64,000 nucleotides of DNA from NCBI RefSeq assembly GCF_003226565.1, contig NZ_QKOE01000001.1:434001-498000 (forward strand). Reading direction: 5' to 3'. Shown here one piece after another: positions 56,876 to 64,000 of the stretch. Origin of the DNA: Parazoarcus communis SWub3 = DSM 12120. GTDB taxonomy: Bacteria > Pseudomonadota > Gammaproteobacteria > Burkholderiales > Rhodocyclaceae. The notes below the pieces were generated by a model. It had not been told where the DNA came from. It searched no databases and saw only the letters and a list, made by a program, of their open reading frames with translations. Position numbers and translations under genes: made by a program. Position 1 is the first letter of the stretch. Each line of letters begins with the position of its first letter.

Positions 56876-57546
56876 CCGTCACTCACGATCTCTCCATCCT
56901 CAGCCTGATCAGCCAGGCCAGCGTACTCGTTCAGCTGGTAATGGCACTGCTTGCCGCACTGTCCCTGATCTCGTGGTACTGGATCTTCCGCAAGTGGTTT
57001 CAGATTCGTGCCGCGCGCACCAAGACCAATGAGTTCGAGCGCGACTTCTGGAGCGGCGGCGATCTGAATGCGCTGTTTCAGTCGGCCACCGCCGGTCGCC
57101 ACCAGAGCGGCGGCATGGAGCGGATCTTCGAAGCAGGCTATCGCGAATACACCAAGCTGCGCGCGAAGAGTCACGATCATGGCGCCACCATCGACGGCGC
57201 ACGCCGCGCCATGCGTGCCACCTACCAGCGTGAAGTCGACGACCTGGAAGCCCATCTTGCCTTCCTTGCCTCAGTTGGATCCGTGTCACCCTACATCGGC
57301 CTGCTGGGCACCGTCTGGGGCATCATGAACTCCTTCCGCGGCCTGGCCAATGTCGGCGCAGCCACGCTCAACCAAGTGGCCCCCGGCATCGCCGAGGCGC
57401 TGGTCGCCACCGCAATCGGCCTGTTCGCTGCCATCCCCGCGGTCGTTGCCTACAACCGCTTCGCGCACGACATCGACCGTATCGGCATCCGCTTCGAGAG
57501 TTTCATGGAAGAATTCTCGAACATCCTGCAGCGCAACCTGCGCTGA
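56872..57546 (+). CDS. tolQ: Tol-Pal proton motor subunit TolQ
   Basis: TolQ is the inner-membrane stator protein of the Tol-Pal system, which pulls in the outer membrane at division. The 224-aa protein has three helices: LVQLVMALLAALSLISWYWIF (about 21-41), VGSVSPYIGLLGTVWGIM (about 138-155) and ALVATAIGLFAAIPAVVAYNRF (about 178-199). The last two carry the motor residues. It overlaps ybgC and precedes tolR. Confidence 0.96.
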   Translation: MTVTHDLSILSLISQASVLVQLVMALLAALSLISWYWIFRKWFQIRAARTKTNEFERDFWSGGDLNALFQSATAGRHQSGGMERIFEAGYREYTKLRAKSHDHGATIDGARRAMRATYQREVDDLEAHLAFLASVGSVSPYIGLLGTVWGIMNSFRGLANVGAATLNQVAPGIAEALVATAIGLFAAIPAVVAYNRFAHDIDRIGIRFESFMEEFSNILQRNLR

Positions 57547-57564
57547 GTTGGGGAGCCGCTAGTC

Positions 57565-57978
57565 ATGCGTCAACGCCGCCTGATGAACCAGATCAACGTC
57601 GTGCCCTACATCGACGTCATGCTGGTGCTGCTGGTCATCTTCATGGTGACCGCTCCCATGGTGCAGCCGGGCAACATCGAAGTGCCCTCGGCCGGACCAC
57701 TGGCTGCCCCCCCCTCCGAGGCAATGATCATCGAAGTCGGCAAGGACGGCAGCCTCGCGTTGCGCGAAACCAGCAATGCGAGCGCCCGCAAGCTGACCGA
57801 GATCGAATTCCAGCGTGCACTCCAGACTGCAATGGCAGCCAAGCCGGAGCAATCCTTCCTGGTCAGAGCGGATTCGTCCCTGCCTTACCAGAAAGTCATC
57901 GACGTGCTCGAAGCCGCGCGCGAACTTGGCGTACGCAAGATCGGCCTTGAGACCCGTTCCAGCTCGGGCGGCAAATGA
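57565..57978 (+). CDS. tolR: Tol-Pal proton motor subunit TolR
   Basis: A 137-aa ExbD/TolR-type protein with one membrane helix containing NVVPYIDVMLVLLVIFMVTAPM, where Asp17 carries the proton. The periplasmic domain ends with LVRADSSLPYQKVIDVLEAARELGVRKIGLETR. It has a ribosome site (GGGGAG) near 57549. The end overlaps tolA by four bases. It differs from ExbD (22158) by context. Confidence 0.96.
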   Translation: MRQRRLMNQINVVPYIDVMLVLLVIFMVTAPMVQPGNIEVPSAGPLAAPPSEAMIIEVGKDGSLALRETSNASARKLTEIEFQRALQTAMAAKPEQSFLVRADSSLPYQKVIDVLEAARELGVRKIGLETRSSSGGK

Positions 57979-58862
57979 ACGAACGCAACACCCCTCAAGA
58001 ACAGCCCGGCAAACTGGCCTCGCTGGTCCTGACCATCACCGTTCACCTTGGCCTGGCGCTGTTCCTGTTCTTCGGCGTCAACTGGCAGAGCAAGCCACCC
58101 GCTTCACTGGAAGTCGAGCTGGTGGCCGCGCCGCCGCCAAGCCGTCCCGCTCCGATACCGGAGCCGAAGCCCGAACCGCCCAAGCCCGAGCCCCCAAAGC
58201 CCGAGCCGAAGCCGGAGCCGCCTAAGCCCGAGCCCAAACCCGAACCACCGAAACCGGAACCAAAACCTGAGCCGCCCAAGCCAGTGGTCAAGCCCGAGAT
58301 CGCCACCAAGGCGCCGGAAAAGAAGCCCGAACCACCCAAGCCTGAGCCCAAGAAACCGGAACCCAAACCCGAACCGAAAAAGCCTGAGCCCAAGAAGCCC
58401 GAACCCAAGCCCGAGCCGAAGCCTGAACCCAAAAAACCCGAACCCAAGCCCGAGCCCAAGAAGCCCGTCGAGCCCCCGCGCGATGACTACATGACCAAAC
58501 TGCTTGAGCAGGAACGCGAGCGCACCCAGGTCGAGAACATGCTTCGCGCCGAAGCAAACCGTGCTGCAGCAGCCCGCAACCAGGGCGCCATCGATGCCTA
58601 CCAGAACGCGATCCGGACCAAGGTTCGCGGTAATCTGCTGCGTCCGCCCGGCCTCACCGGCAACCCCGAAGCCATCTTCGAAGTTGACCAGTTGCCGACC
58701 GGCGAAGTACTGACCATCCGCCTGAAGCGTTCGTCGGGGGTACCGGCACTGGACGACGCCATCGAGCGGGCAATACGCCGCTCCAGCCCCTTGCCGCTAC
58801 CCACGCAACGGGAACTTTTTCAGCGTACTCTGGAACTTAAGTTCCGTCCGCTGGATGAATGA
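57975..58862 (+). CDS. tolA: Tol-Pal protein TolA with a Pro-Glu-Lys repeat spacer
   Basis: A 295-aa TolA. The membrane anchor is LASLVLTITVHLGLALFLFF (about 14-33). The spacer (61-168) is not the Ala/Lys-rich helix of E. coli TolA but repeats of PEPK, PEPPK and KKPEP, TonB-like in character. A charged helix (about 172-205) leads to the C-terminal TolA/TonB-like domain (about 205-295, NLLRPPGLTGNPEAIFEVDQLPTGEV). The overlap with tolR and its place in the operon make the call secure. Confidence 0.93.
   Translation: MNERNTPQEQPGKLASLVLTITVHLGLALFLFFGVNWQSKPPASLEVELVAAPPPSRPAPIPEPKPEPPKPEPPKPEPKPEPPKPEPKPEPPKPEPKPEPPKPVVKPEIATKAPEKKPEPPKPEPKKPEPKPEPKKPEPKKPEPKPEPKPEPKKPEPKPEPKKPVEPPRDDYMTKLLEQERERTQVENMLRAEANRAAAARNQGAIDAYQNAIRTKVRGNLLRPPGLTGNPEAIFEVDQLPTGEVLTIRLKRSSGVPALDDAIERAIRRSSPLPLPTQRELFQRTLELKFRPLDE
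58155..58478 (+). repeat. Tandem PEPK-type coding repeat in tolA
   Basis: About 108 codons of near-repetitive PEPK, PEPPK and KKPEP units. Synonymous third bases vary between units, suggesting the repeat is old or selected at protein level and not a recent slippage expansion. Length variation between strains would be expected. Confidence 0.8.
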
Positions 58863-58876
58863 TCCCGCTCCATGGC

Positions 58877-58882
58877 TATAAT
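58877..58882 (+). promoter_or_regulatory. Candidate internal -10 element before tolB
   Basis: A perfect TATAAT lies 25 bases before the tolB ATG. No good -35 hexamer is seen at the normal distance. An internal promoter before tolB is known in E. coli. Confidence 0.4.
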
Positions 58883-58907
58883 CCGCCATTACGTTGTGCA
58901 CCACACC

Positions 58908-60188
58908 ATGACCAAGATCATCGCCACCTTCCGTCTGCTGATCACAGCCGCTCTTGCCACCCTGGCACTGACGGCGCACGCGCAATTGTCGATTGAGATT
59001 ACCGGAGCAGGCGCATCCCGCTTCCCGGTCATCATTCCGGTGTTCGAGAACGAAAGCAGCCTGCCGCGCAGTGTCTCCGACGTGGTTCGAGCCGACCTCG
59101 AACGCAGCGGCCTGTTCAACCTCGTCAGCATCGGCCCGCTGGCAGTGCCGGAGTCGCGAGTACCCGACCTGGCCGCCATGCGCGAGCGCGGGGGTGACGC
59201 GGTACTGGCTGCATCGGTGCTGCCCATGGCAGATGGCCGCTTCGAGATCCGCTTCCGCCTGTTCGATACCCAGAAGCAGACCGAACTGGGGGCAATGTCG
59301 CTGGTGATGGCACCTGCCCAGAACCGTCTGACCGGTCATCGTATTGCTGATTTCGTCTATGAGAAGCTCACCGGTCAGCCGGGCTACTTCGCCACCCGCA
59401 TTGCCTACGTGGTCAAGTCAGGCCCGCGTTTCGAATTACAGGTGGCCGATGCTGACGGCTTCAACCCGCAAGCCGCACTGGTCTCGCGCGAACCCATCAT
59501 CTCGCCGGCATGGTCGCCGGACGGGCAACGTCTGGCTTACGTATCCTTCGAAGCCAAGAAGCCCATCGTCTATGTCCACACCCTTGCCACAGGGCAGCGT
59601 CAGGTTGTCGCCAACTTCAAGGGCTCGAACTCCGCACCCACCTGGTCACCCGATGGCAGCCAGCTCGCAGTCGTGCTGACCAAGGACGGCCAGTCACAGC
59701 TGTACGTGCTCAATGCTGATGGCTCGGGCGTACGTCGCCTGGCCAGCTCGGCCGGCATCGACACCGAACCAGCCTGGTCACCCGACGGTCAGTGGATCTA
59801 CTTCACTTCCGATCGCGGCGGCAGCCCCCAGATCTACCGAATTTCCACCAGCGGCGGCACTGCGCAGCGGGTAACCTTTGACGGCAGCTACAACGTGACC
59901 CCCCGCCTGTCGGCGGATGGCACGCTGCTCGCCTTCATCACCCGCAACAACGGCCGCTTCCAGGTGGCCGTGCAAGACCTTGCCAGCCGCCAGACAACGA
60001 TCCTCACCGATTCGGCACGTGACGAATCCCCAAGCTTCGCGCCAAATGGCCGCATGATCCTCTACGCCACCGAAACCGGCGGGCGGGGGGTGCTGGCGGC
60101 TGTTTCCTCCGATGGCCGGGTGAAGCAACGCCTCTCGGTGCAGGCCGCTGATGTACGCGAACCCGCCTGGGGTCCGCTGCAACGGTGA
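58908..60188 (+). CDS. tolB: Tol-Pal periplasmic beta-propeller protein TolB
   Basis: A 426-aa periplasmic protein: signal peptide (to about AHAQ, residue 26), an N-terminal domain and a six-bladed C-terminal propeller with repeated AWSPDGQ-type blade motifs (PAWSPDGQRLAYVSF; APTWSPDGSQLAVVL; EPAWSPDGQWIYFTSD). TolB binds Pal and TolA and moves between them. ATG 58908 is preferred over the earlier ATG at 58872, which lies on the TATAAT element. pal follows after about 60 bases. Confidence 0.96.
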   Translation: MTKIIATFRLLITAALATLALTAHAQLSIEITGAGASRFPVIIPVFENESSLPRSVSDVVRADLERSGLFNLVSIGPLAVPESRVPDLAAMRERGGDAVLAASVLPMADGRFEIRFRLFDTQKQTELGAMSLVMAPAQNRLTGHRIADFVYEKLTGQPGYFATRIAYVVKSGPRFELQVADADGFNPQAALVSREPIISPAWSPDGQRLAYVSFEAKKPIVYVHTLATGQRQVVANFKGSNSAPTWSPDGSQLAVVLTKDGQSQLYVLNADGSGVRRLASSAGIDTEPAWSPDGQWIYFTSDRGGSPQIYRISTSGGTAQRVTFDGSYNVTPRLSADGTLLAFITRNNGRFQVAVQDLASRQTTILTDSARDESPSFAPNGRMILYATETGGRGVLAAVSSDGRVKQRLSVQAADVREPAWGPLQR

Positions 60189-60249
60189 TTCACTACTGTC
60201 GTACCTACAACTGCTGTCCCTTGTACAAAATCAAACTGGAGATACATCC

Positions 60250-60771
60250 ATGAAGAAACTGCTGTTGCCCGCCCTGCTGTCCGCCCTGCTCGCCGCCTGC
60301 TCCAGCACCGGCACTGATACCGCTGGCGCCAAGGTTGAAGATCGCACTGGCGCTGGTGCCGGCGTTGCTACCGTGACGGCCCCGAGCATGTCCGGCTCTG
60401 GCATCGCCGCGCTGACCGACCCGAACAACATCCTGTCCAAGCGCAGCGTGTTCTTCGACTTCGACAGCTTCGTCATCAAGGCCGAAGCCAAGCCGCTGGT
60501 CGAAGCCCATGCCCGTTTCCTGGTGCAGAACCCGCAGATGAAGATGCTCATCCAGGGCAACACCGACGAGCGCGGCAGCCGCGAGTACAACCTCGCACTG
60601 GGTCAGAAGCGTGCCGACGCCGTCCGTCAGGCGCTGACCCTGCTGGGCGCCAAGGACAGCCAGATCGAGTCCGTCAGCCTGGGCGAAGAGAAGCCGCGCT
60701 GCACCGAAGCCACCGAGTCCTGCTACGCTCAGAACCGCCGCGGCGACATGCTCTACTCGGGTGAGTTCTGA
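60250..60771 (+). CDS. pal: Peptidoglycan-associated lipoprotein Pal
   Basis: A 173-aa lipoprotein: signal with lipobox LAAC (Cys17), a short linker and an OmpA-like peptidoglycan-binding domain (FFDFDSF; LIQGNTDERGSREYNLALGQKRADAV, about 98-123). It tethers the outer membrane to murein and is the target of TolB. The ATG at 60250 follows GGAG by nine bases. The stop overlaps the cpoB start by one base. Confidence 0.97.
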   Translation: MKKLLLPALLSALLAACSSTGTDTAGAKVEDRTGAGAGVATVTAPSMSGSGIAALTDPNNILSKRSVFFDFDSFVIKAEAKPLVEAHARFLVQNPQMKMLIQGNTDERGSREYNLALGQKRADAVRQALTLLGAKDSQIESVSLGEEKPRCTEATESCYAQNRRGDMLYSGEF

Positions 60772-61487
60772 TGAAACGCCTCCTGCCACTGGCGGTGCTT
60801 GCCGCCTTGTCTCTGGCCGGACCCGCACAAGCGGGTCTGTTCGATGATGTGGAAGCTCGCCGACAGGTCAGCGACCTGAGGCAGGAGTTGGAAGGCCGGC
60901 TCGAAACGTCCAATCGCGGGCAACTCGAGTTGGCCAACCAGAATCAGGAGCTTCGGGCTGAAGTCGCGCGTCTTCGCGGCCAACTCGAAGTACTGCTGAA
61001 CGAAGTCGAAACCCTGAAGCAACGCCAGCGTGACTTCTATGTCGATCTCGACACTCGCATGCGTCAGCTTGAAACCGCAGGTGCACAAGCCGAGCCGGCC
61101 GCCTCGCTCGACCCCGCAGCGGAGACTGCCGACTACGAAGCTGCCCTGACCCTGCTACGTGACAACAAGCCACGCGAAGCCCAGGCTGCATTCGAAGCCT
61201 TCATCACCAAGTATCCTGAAAGCGCCAACCAGTCGGCAGCCAACTTCTGGGCGGGTAACGCCGCGCTGCAGAACCGCGATACCGCTGCAGCCACGCGTTT
61301 GTTCAACACCGTGCTGGGCAAGTGGCCCAACGACCCGGTAGCCCCGGACGCCATGCTGGGCCTTGCAAACAGCCAACAGGCCGCGGGCGATGCGCGCACC
61401 GCACAGCGCACCCTGCAGACGCTGATCGAACGCTACCCCACATCCAACGCAGCACAGGCAGCAAAGCAGCGCCTGGCCAAGCGCTGA
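60771..61487 (+). CDS. cpoB: Cell division coordinator CpoB (YbgF)
   Basis: A 238-aa periplasmic protein with a signal peptide (cleavage after AQA near residue 21), an N-terminal trimeric coiled coil (about 25-95) and tetratricopeptide repeats at the C-terminus (YEAALTLLRDNKPREAQAAFEAFITKYP; ANFWAGNAALQNRDTAAATRLFNTVLGKWP). CpoB links peptidoglycan synthesis with Tol-driven constriction. It starts at the last base of pal, the usual operon end. Confidence 0.94.
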   Translation: MKRLLPLAVLAALSLAGPAQAGLFDDVEARRQVSDLRQELEGRLETSNRGQLELANQNQELRAEVARLRGQLEVLLNEVETLKQRQRDFYVDLDTRMRQLETAGAQAEPAASLDPAAETADYEAALTLLRDNKPREAQAAFEAFITKYPESANQSAANFWAGNAALQNRDTAAATRLFNTVLGKWPNDPVAPDAMLGLANSQQAAGDARTAQRTLQTLIERYPTSNAAQAAKQRLAKR

Positions 61488-61491
61488 CCCC

Positions 61492-62157
61492 ATGGCTGTT
61501 TCGCTTGCAGATCGAGCCGCCAAGCTGCGGCTCACCGAAATTTTTGCTTCATTGCAGGGCGAGTCCACCCGCGTCGGTCTGCCTACGGTCTTTGTCCGCC
61601 TGACCGGCTGTCCGCTACGCTGCACCTGGTGCGATACTGCCTACGCTTTTCAGGGCGGTGAGGCCTCGACCGTCCAGACCGTCATTGACGAAGTCGCACG
61701 CCACGGTCTGCAACACGTCTGCGTCACAGGTGGCGAGCCACTCGCACAGAAATCCTGCCTACCGCTGTTGAGCGCCTTGTGCGATGACGGCTATTCGGTA
61801 TCGCTGGAAACCAGCGGCGCCCTCGATATCGCTGGCGTCGACCCGCGTGTCTCCCGCATCATGGACTTGAAGGCACCGGGTTCAGGCGAGGTCGACAAGA
61901 ACCGCTTCGAGAATATCGCCTGTCTCAGACCCAGCGACGAAGTCAAGATCGTGCTCGCCGACGAAGCCGACTACCAGTGGGCGTGTGCCCGCATCGCCGA
62001 GTACGACCTTGCAAGGCGCTGCACCGTGCTGCTGTCCCCCGTTGCCGGCGACCTGGCGCCTTCAACACTCGCCGACTGGATCGTCCGCGATCGCCTGCCT
62101 GTGCGTTTTCAGCTGCAGTTGCACAAAGTGCTGTGGAACGACGCTCGCGGGCGTTGA
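61492..62157 (+). CDS. queE: 7-carboxy-7-deazaguanine synthase QueE
   Basis: A 221-aa radical SAM enzyme that converts CPH4 to 7-carboxy-7-deazaguanine for queuosine in tRNA. The cluster motif is Cys40-x3-Cys44-x2-Cys47 (GCPLRCTWCDT). An SAM-binding VTGGEPLAQ follows at about 79-87 and LETSGAL near 103. The start is four bases after cpoB. queC follows, but queD and queF are not in the window. Confidence 0.95.
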   Translation: MAVSLADRAAKLRLTEIFASLQGESTRVGLPTVFVRLTGCPLRCTWCDTAYAFQGGEASTVQTVIDEVARHGLQHVCVTGGEPLAQKSCLPLLSALCDDGYSVSLETSGALDIAGVDPRVSRIMDLKAPGSGEVDKNRFENIACLRPSDEVKIVLADEADYQWACARIAEYDLARRCTVLLSPVAGDLAPSTLADWIVRDRLPVRFQLQLHKVLWNDARGR

Positions 62158-62203
62158 TCCCGTCGTACCATAAGCCACTCCTCAGCATCACCGAGCCCCT
62201 CTC

Positions 62204-62896
62204 ATGAACACCACCCCTCGCGCCGTCGTCCTGCTGTCAGGCGGACTGGACTCAGCCACCTGCCTCGCCATCGCCCGTGACATGGGTTTTGAGACTTACG
62301 CGTTGTCAGTGGCGTACGGTCAGCGTCACGCAGCCGAGTTGACCGCCTCCAAGCGTGTTGCCGACGCGCTCGGCGCCAGGGAGCACCGCCTGGCCCGGGT
62401 CGAACTGGGGCAGTTCGGCGGATCTGCATTGACTGATGCCAGCATCGCCGTACCGGAGGACGGCGATACTGGCGGCATCCCGGTCACCTACGTGCCCGCA
62501 CGCAATACGGTCATGCTGTCGATCGCGATGGCCTGGGCAGAAGTCCTGGATGCCCGTGACATCTTCGTCGGCGTCAATGCGGTGGATTATTCCGGCTATC
62601 CCGACTGCCGACCGGCCTTCATCGAGGCTTTTCAGGCGATGGCCAACCTGGCCACGAAAGCCGGGGTCGAAGGTCACGGACTGCGCATCCATGCACCACT
62701 GATTGAACTCTCCAAGGCCGACATCATCTGCCGCGGCAGTGCGCTCGGTGTGGATTACGGCCTCACCGTGTCATGCTACCAGGCAGACGACAGTGGCCGT
62801 GCCTGCGGGCGATGCGACGCATGTCGCCTGCGCCGAGCCGGCTTCGACGCTGCCGGCCTGCCGGACCCAACGCCTTATCAGCACAGAAACGGCTGA
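62204..62896 (+). CDS. queC: 7-cyano-7-deazaguanine synthase QueC
   Basis: QueC uses ATP and ammonia to make preQ0 from the QueE product. The 230-aa protein has the PP-loop [10 protein letters not shown] (10-19), AYGQRH, the [11 protein letters not shown] segment and a C-terminal zinc site with [10 protein letters not shown] plus an upstream SCYQ cysteine. It continues the queuosine pathway started by queE, 47 bases earlier. Confidence 0.96.
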   Translation: MNTTPRAVVLLSGGLDSATCLAIARDMGFETYALSVAYGQRHAAELTASKRVADALGAREHRLARVELGQFGGSALTDASIAVPEDGDTGGIPVTYVPARNTVMLSIAMAWAEVLDARDIFVGVNAVDYSGYPDCRPAFIEAFQAMANLATKAGVEGHGLRIHAPLIELSKADIICRGSALGVDYGLTVSCYQADDSGRACGRCDACRLRRAGFDAAGLPDPTPYQHRNG

Positions 62897-62938
62897 TTTC
62901 AAATAGAATCGCGGGTCGCCCTGCAACGGACCTGCATC

Positions 62939-64000
62939 ATGGAAGAACCCCTGGTCGCTGCCGCCACCATCACCTCGCTCGCCTTCGCGGTGGGCGTCGT
63001 ATTTGGATTCATCGGCAACAAAACCCATTTCTGCACCCTGGGTGCGGTATCGGACGTCATCAATATCGGTGACTGGAATCGCGCCCGCATGTGGATGCTG
63101 GCCATCGCCACCGCCATCCTTGGCACCGCCGCGCTTGGCCTGGCCGGCATGCTCGACGTTTCCAAGTCAATCTACACCACCGGCAAGCTGACCTGGCTCT
63201 CCCATATCGTGGGCGGCGCCTGTTTCGGCATCGGCATGACGCTGGCGTCGGGCTGTGGCAGCAAGACGCTGATCCGCATCGGTGGCGGAAACCTGAAATC
63301 GCTGGTTGTGTTCATCGTGCTCGGCATCAGCGCCTACATGACCATGCGCGGCCTCTTTGCCGTGTGGCGGGTACGCCTCCTGGACAGCGTTGCAGTCGAT
63401 CTCGATCATGGCCAGGACATCCCCGCCTTCCTCACCCACGCGGGGCTGGAAGCAGACACTGCCCTGCTCATTGCCGCTGCAGTCATTGGCGGTGGCCTGC
63501 TGCTTGCCGCCCTGATACGACGCGACGCCTGGCGTAGCGACGTGCTGATCGGCGGCCTGGTGATCGGCGCGCTGTCCGTTGCAGGCTGGTACGTCTCCGG
63601 TCATATCGGCTACGTCGCAGAGCATCCCGAGACACTGGAAGAGGCCTTCATCGCCACCAACAGTGGCCGTGCCGAGTCGCTGACCTTTGTCGCGCCCGTC
63701 GCCTATACCCTGGAGTTGCTGATGCTGTGGAGCGACAGCAGCCGCGTACTGACCTTCGGCATCGCCAGCGCACTTGGCGTCGTTGTCGGCTCTGCGCTGT
63801 ACGCCCTGCTCAGCAAGGGCTTCCGCCTCGAAGGCTTCCACACCGCAGACGATCTCGTGCGCCATCTGGTTGGTGCCGTCCTGATGGGCTTCGGCGGTGT
63901 CACCGCGCTGGGTTGTACCATCGGTCAAGGCATTACCGGCTTCTCGACGCTGGCCATCGGCTCCATCCTGACGACACTGGCCATCATCGCCGGCGCCGTG
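62939..64000 (+). CDS. YeeE/YedE-family (TsuA-like) sulfur transporter, partial
   Basis: The gene runs off the right edge; 354 codons are visible from ATG 62939. It encodes a multi-helix membrane protein of the YeeE/YedE (sulf_transp) family: GNKTHFCTLGAVSDV (Cys32), GIGMTLASGCGSKTL (Cys near 105) and GFGGVTALGCTIGQGITG in the second half, the paired conserved cysteines of thiosulfate-type transporters. Family members import thiosulfate or other reduced sulfur. A TAGAAT hexamer (62904-62909) lies 30 bases upstream. Confidence 0.85.
   Translation, partial: MEEPLVAAATITSLAFAVGVVFGFIGNKTHFCTLGAVSDVINIGDWNRARMWMLAIATAILGTAALGLAGMLDVSKSIYTTGKLTWLSHIVGGACFGIGMTLASGCGSKTLIRIGGGNLKSLVVFIVLGISAYMTMRGLFAVWRVRLLDSVAVDLDHGQDIPAFLTHAGLEADTALLIAAAVIGGGLLLAALIRRDAWRSDVLIGGLVIGALSVAGWYVSGHIGYVAEHPETLEEAFIATNSGRAESLTFVAPVAYTLELLMLWSDSSRVLTFGIASALGVVVGSALYALLSKGFRLEGFHTADDLVRHLVGAVLMGFGGVTALGCTIGQGITGFSTLAIGSILTTLAIIAGAV

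Noticed and set aside
58043-58459. Gly/Ser-rich minus-strand frame of 138 codons
   Set aside because: An artefact of the tolA Pro/Glu/Lys repeat read on the opposite strand.
58155-58478. Repeat considered as a CRISPR or satellite array
   Set aside because: Units are short, in frame and protein-coding within tolA, with no spacers.

Overview
The window is a GC-rich, gene-dense chromosomal segment from a Gram-negative bacterium, most likely a betaproteobacterium of the Rhodocyclales (Thauera/Azoarcus type). I infer this from gene order (rsmI/yraN/diaA/dolP; accB-accC-prmA followed by a zinc-ribbon DUF3426 gene; ybgC-tolQRAB-pal-cpoB followed by queE-queC) and from the character of the proteins; no rRNA gene or marker that fixes the genus is present. 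I found no tRNA or rRNA gene, insertion sequence, phage gene or CRISPR array.

Layout. 0-3.5 kb: envelope and replication-initiation genes (partial rsmI, yraN, diaA, dolP) and the murein-recycling ligase mpl. 3.5-9.7 kb: a TlpA thioredoxin, the biotin/acetyl-CoA carboxylase pair accBC, prmA, a zinc-ribbon protein and dgkA. 9.7-15.7 kb: a lipoprotein, a PfkB kinase and a glycosyltransferase on the minus strand, then yceH, lgt and malonyl-CoA decarboxylase. 15.7-19.8 kb: a c-di-GMP protein, an outer-membrane barrel and a periplasmic-binding-like protein. 19.9-22.6 kb: an iron-responsive hemP-bfd-(51-aa membrane protein)-tonB-exbB-exbD cluster. 22.6-24.3 kb: a cysteine-free Fur-family regulator and a di-heme peroxidase with a well-placed FNR site. 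24.5-29.5 kb: an imelysin/DUF1111/imelysin/DUF1513 iron operon. 29.6-35.5 kb: MacA-MacB-NodT efflux genes ending in an FMN alpha-hydroxyacid oxidase.

35.5-48.6 kb is the most interesting part, an iron-acquisition island. It carries two TonB-dependent receptors, a PepSY membrane protein, DUF2271 and DUF4198 periplasmic proteins, a membrane-anchored flavodoxin/ferredoxin-reductase fusion, PiuC, and feoB-feoA. Seven Fur-box-like sites lie in the window, five of them upstream of island or TonB-system genes. The feoB promoter also carries an FNR-like site nearly identical to the one at the peroxidase gene. Divergent from feoB, behind its own Fur box, are a 68-aa protein, an orphan paralogue of ribosomal protein S4 and a 99-aa protein. 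I know of no description of such an iron-controlled S4 cluster. A plausible combined route is: ferric siderophore crosses the outer membrane through TonB-driven receptors, iron is reduced in the periplasm by the PepSY/flavoprotein pair, and ferrous iron enters through FeoB.

48.6-56.2 kb: AzlCD amino-acid exporter, Hsp15, a CHASE-GGDEF cyclase, an AEC transporter, HslUV and a STAS-domain protein. 56.4-62.9 kb: the complete Tol-Pal operon, with an unusual Pro/Lys/Glu-repeat TolA, followed by queuosine genes queE and queC. The window ends inside a YeeE/YedE-type sulfur transporter gene.
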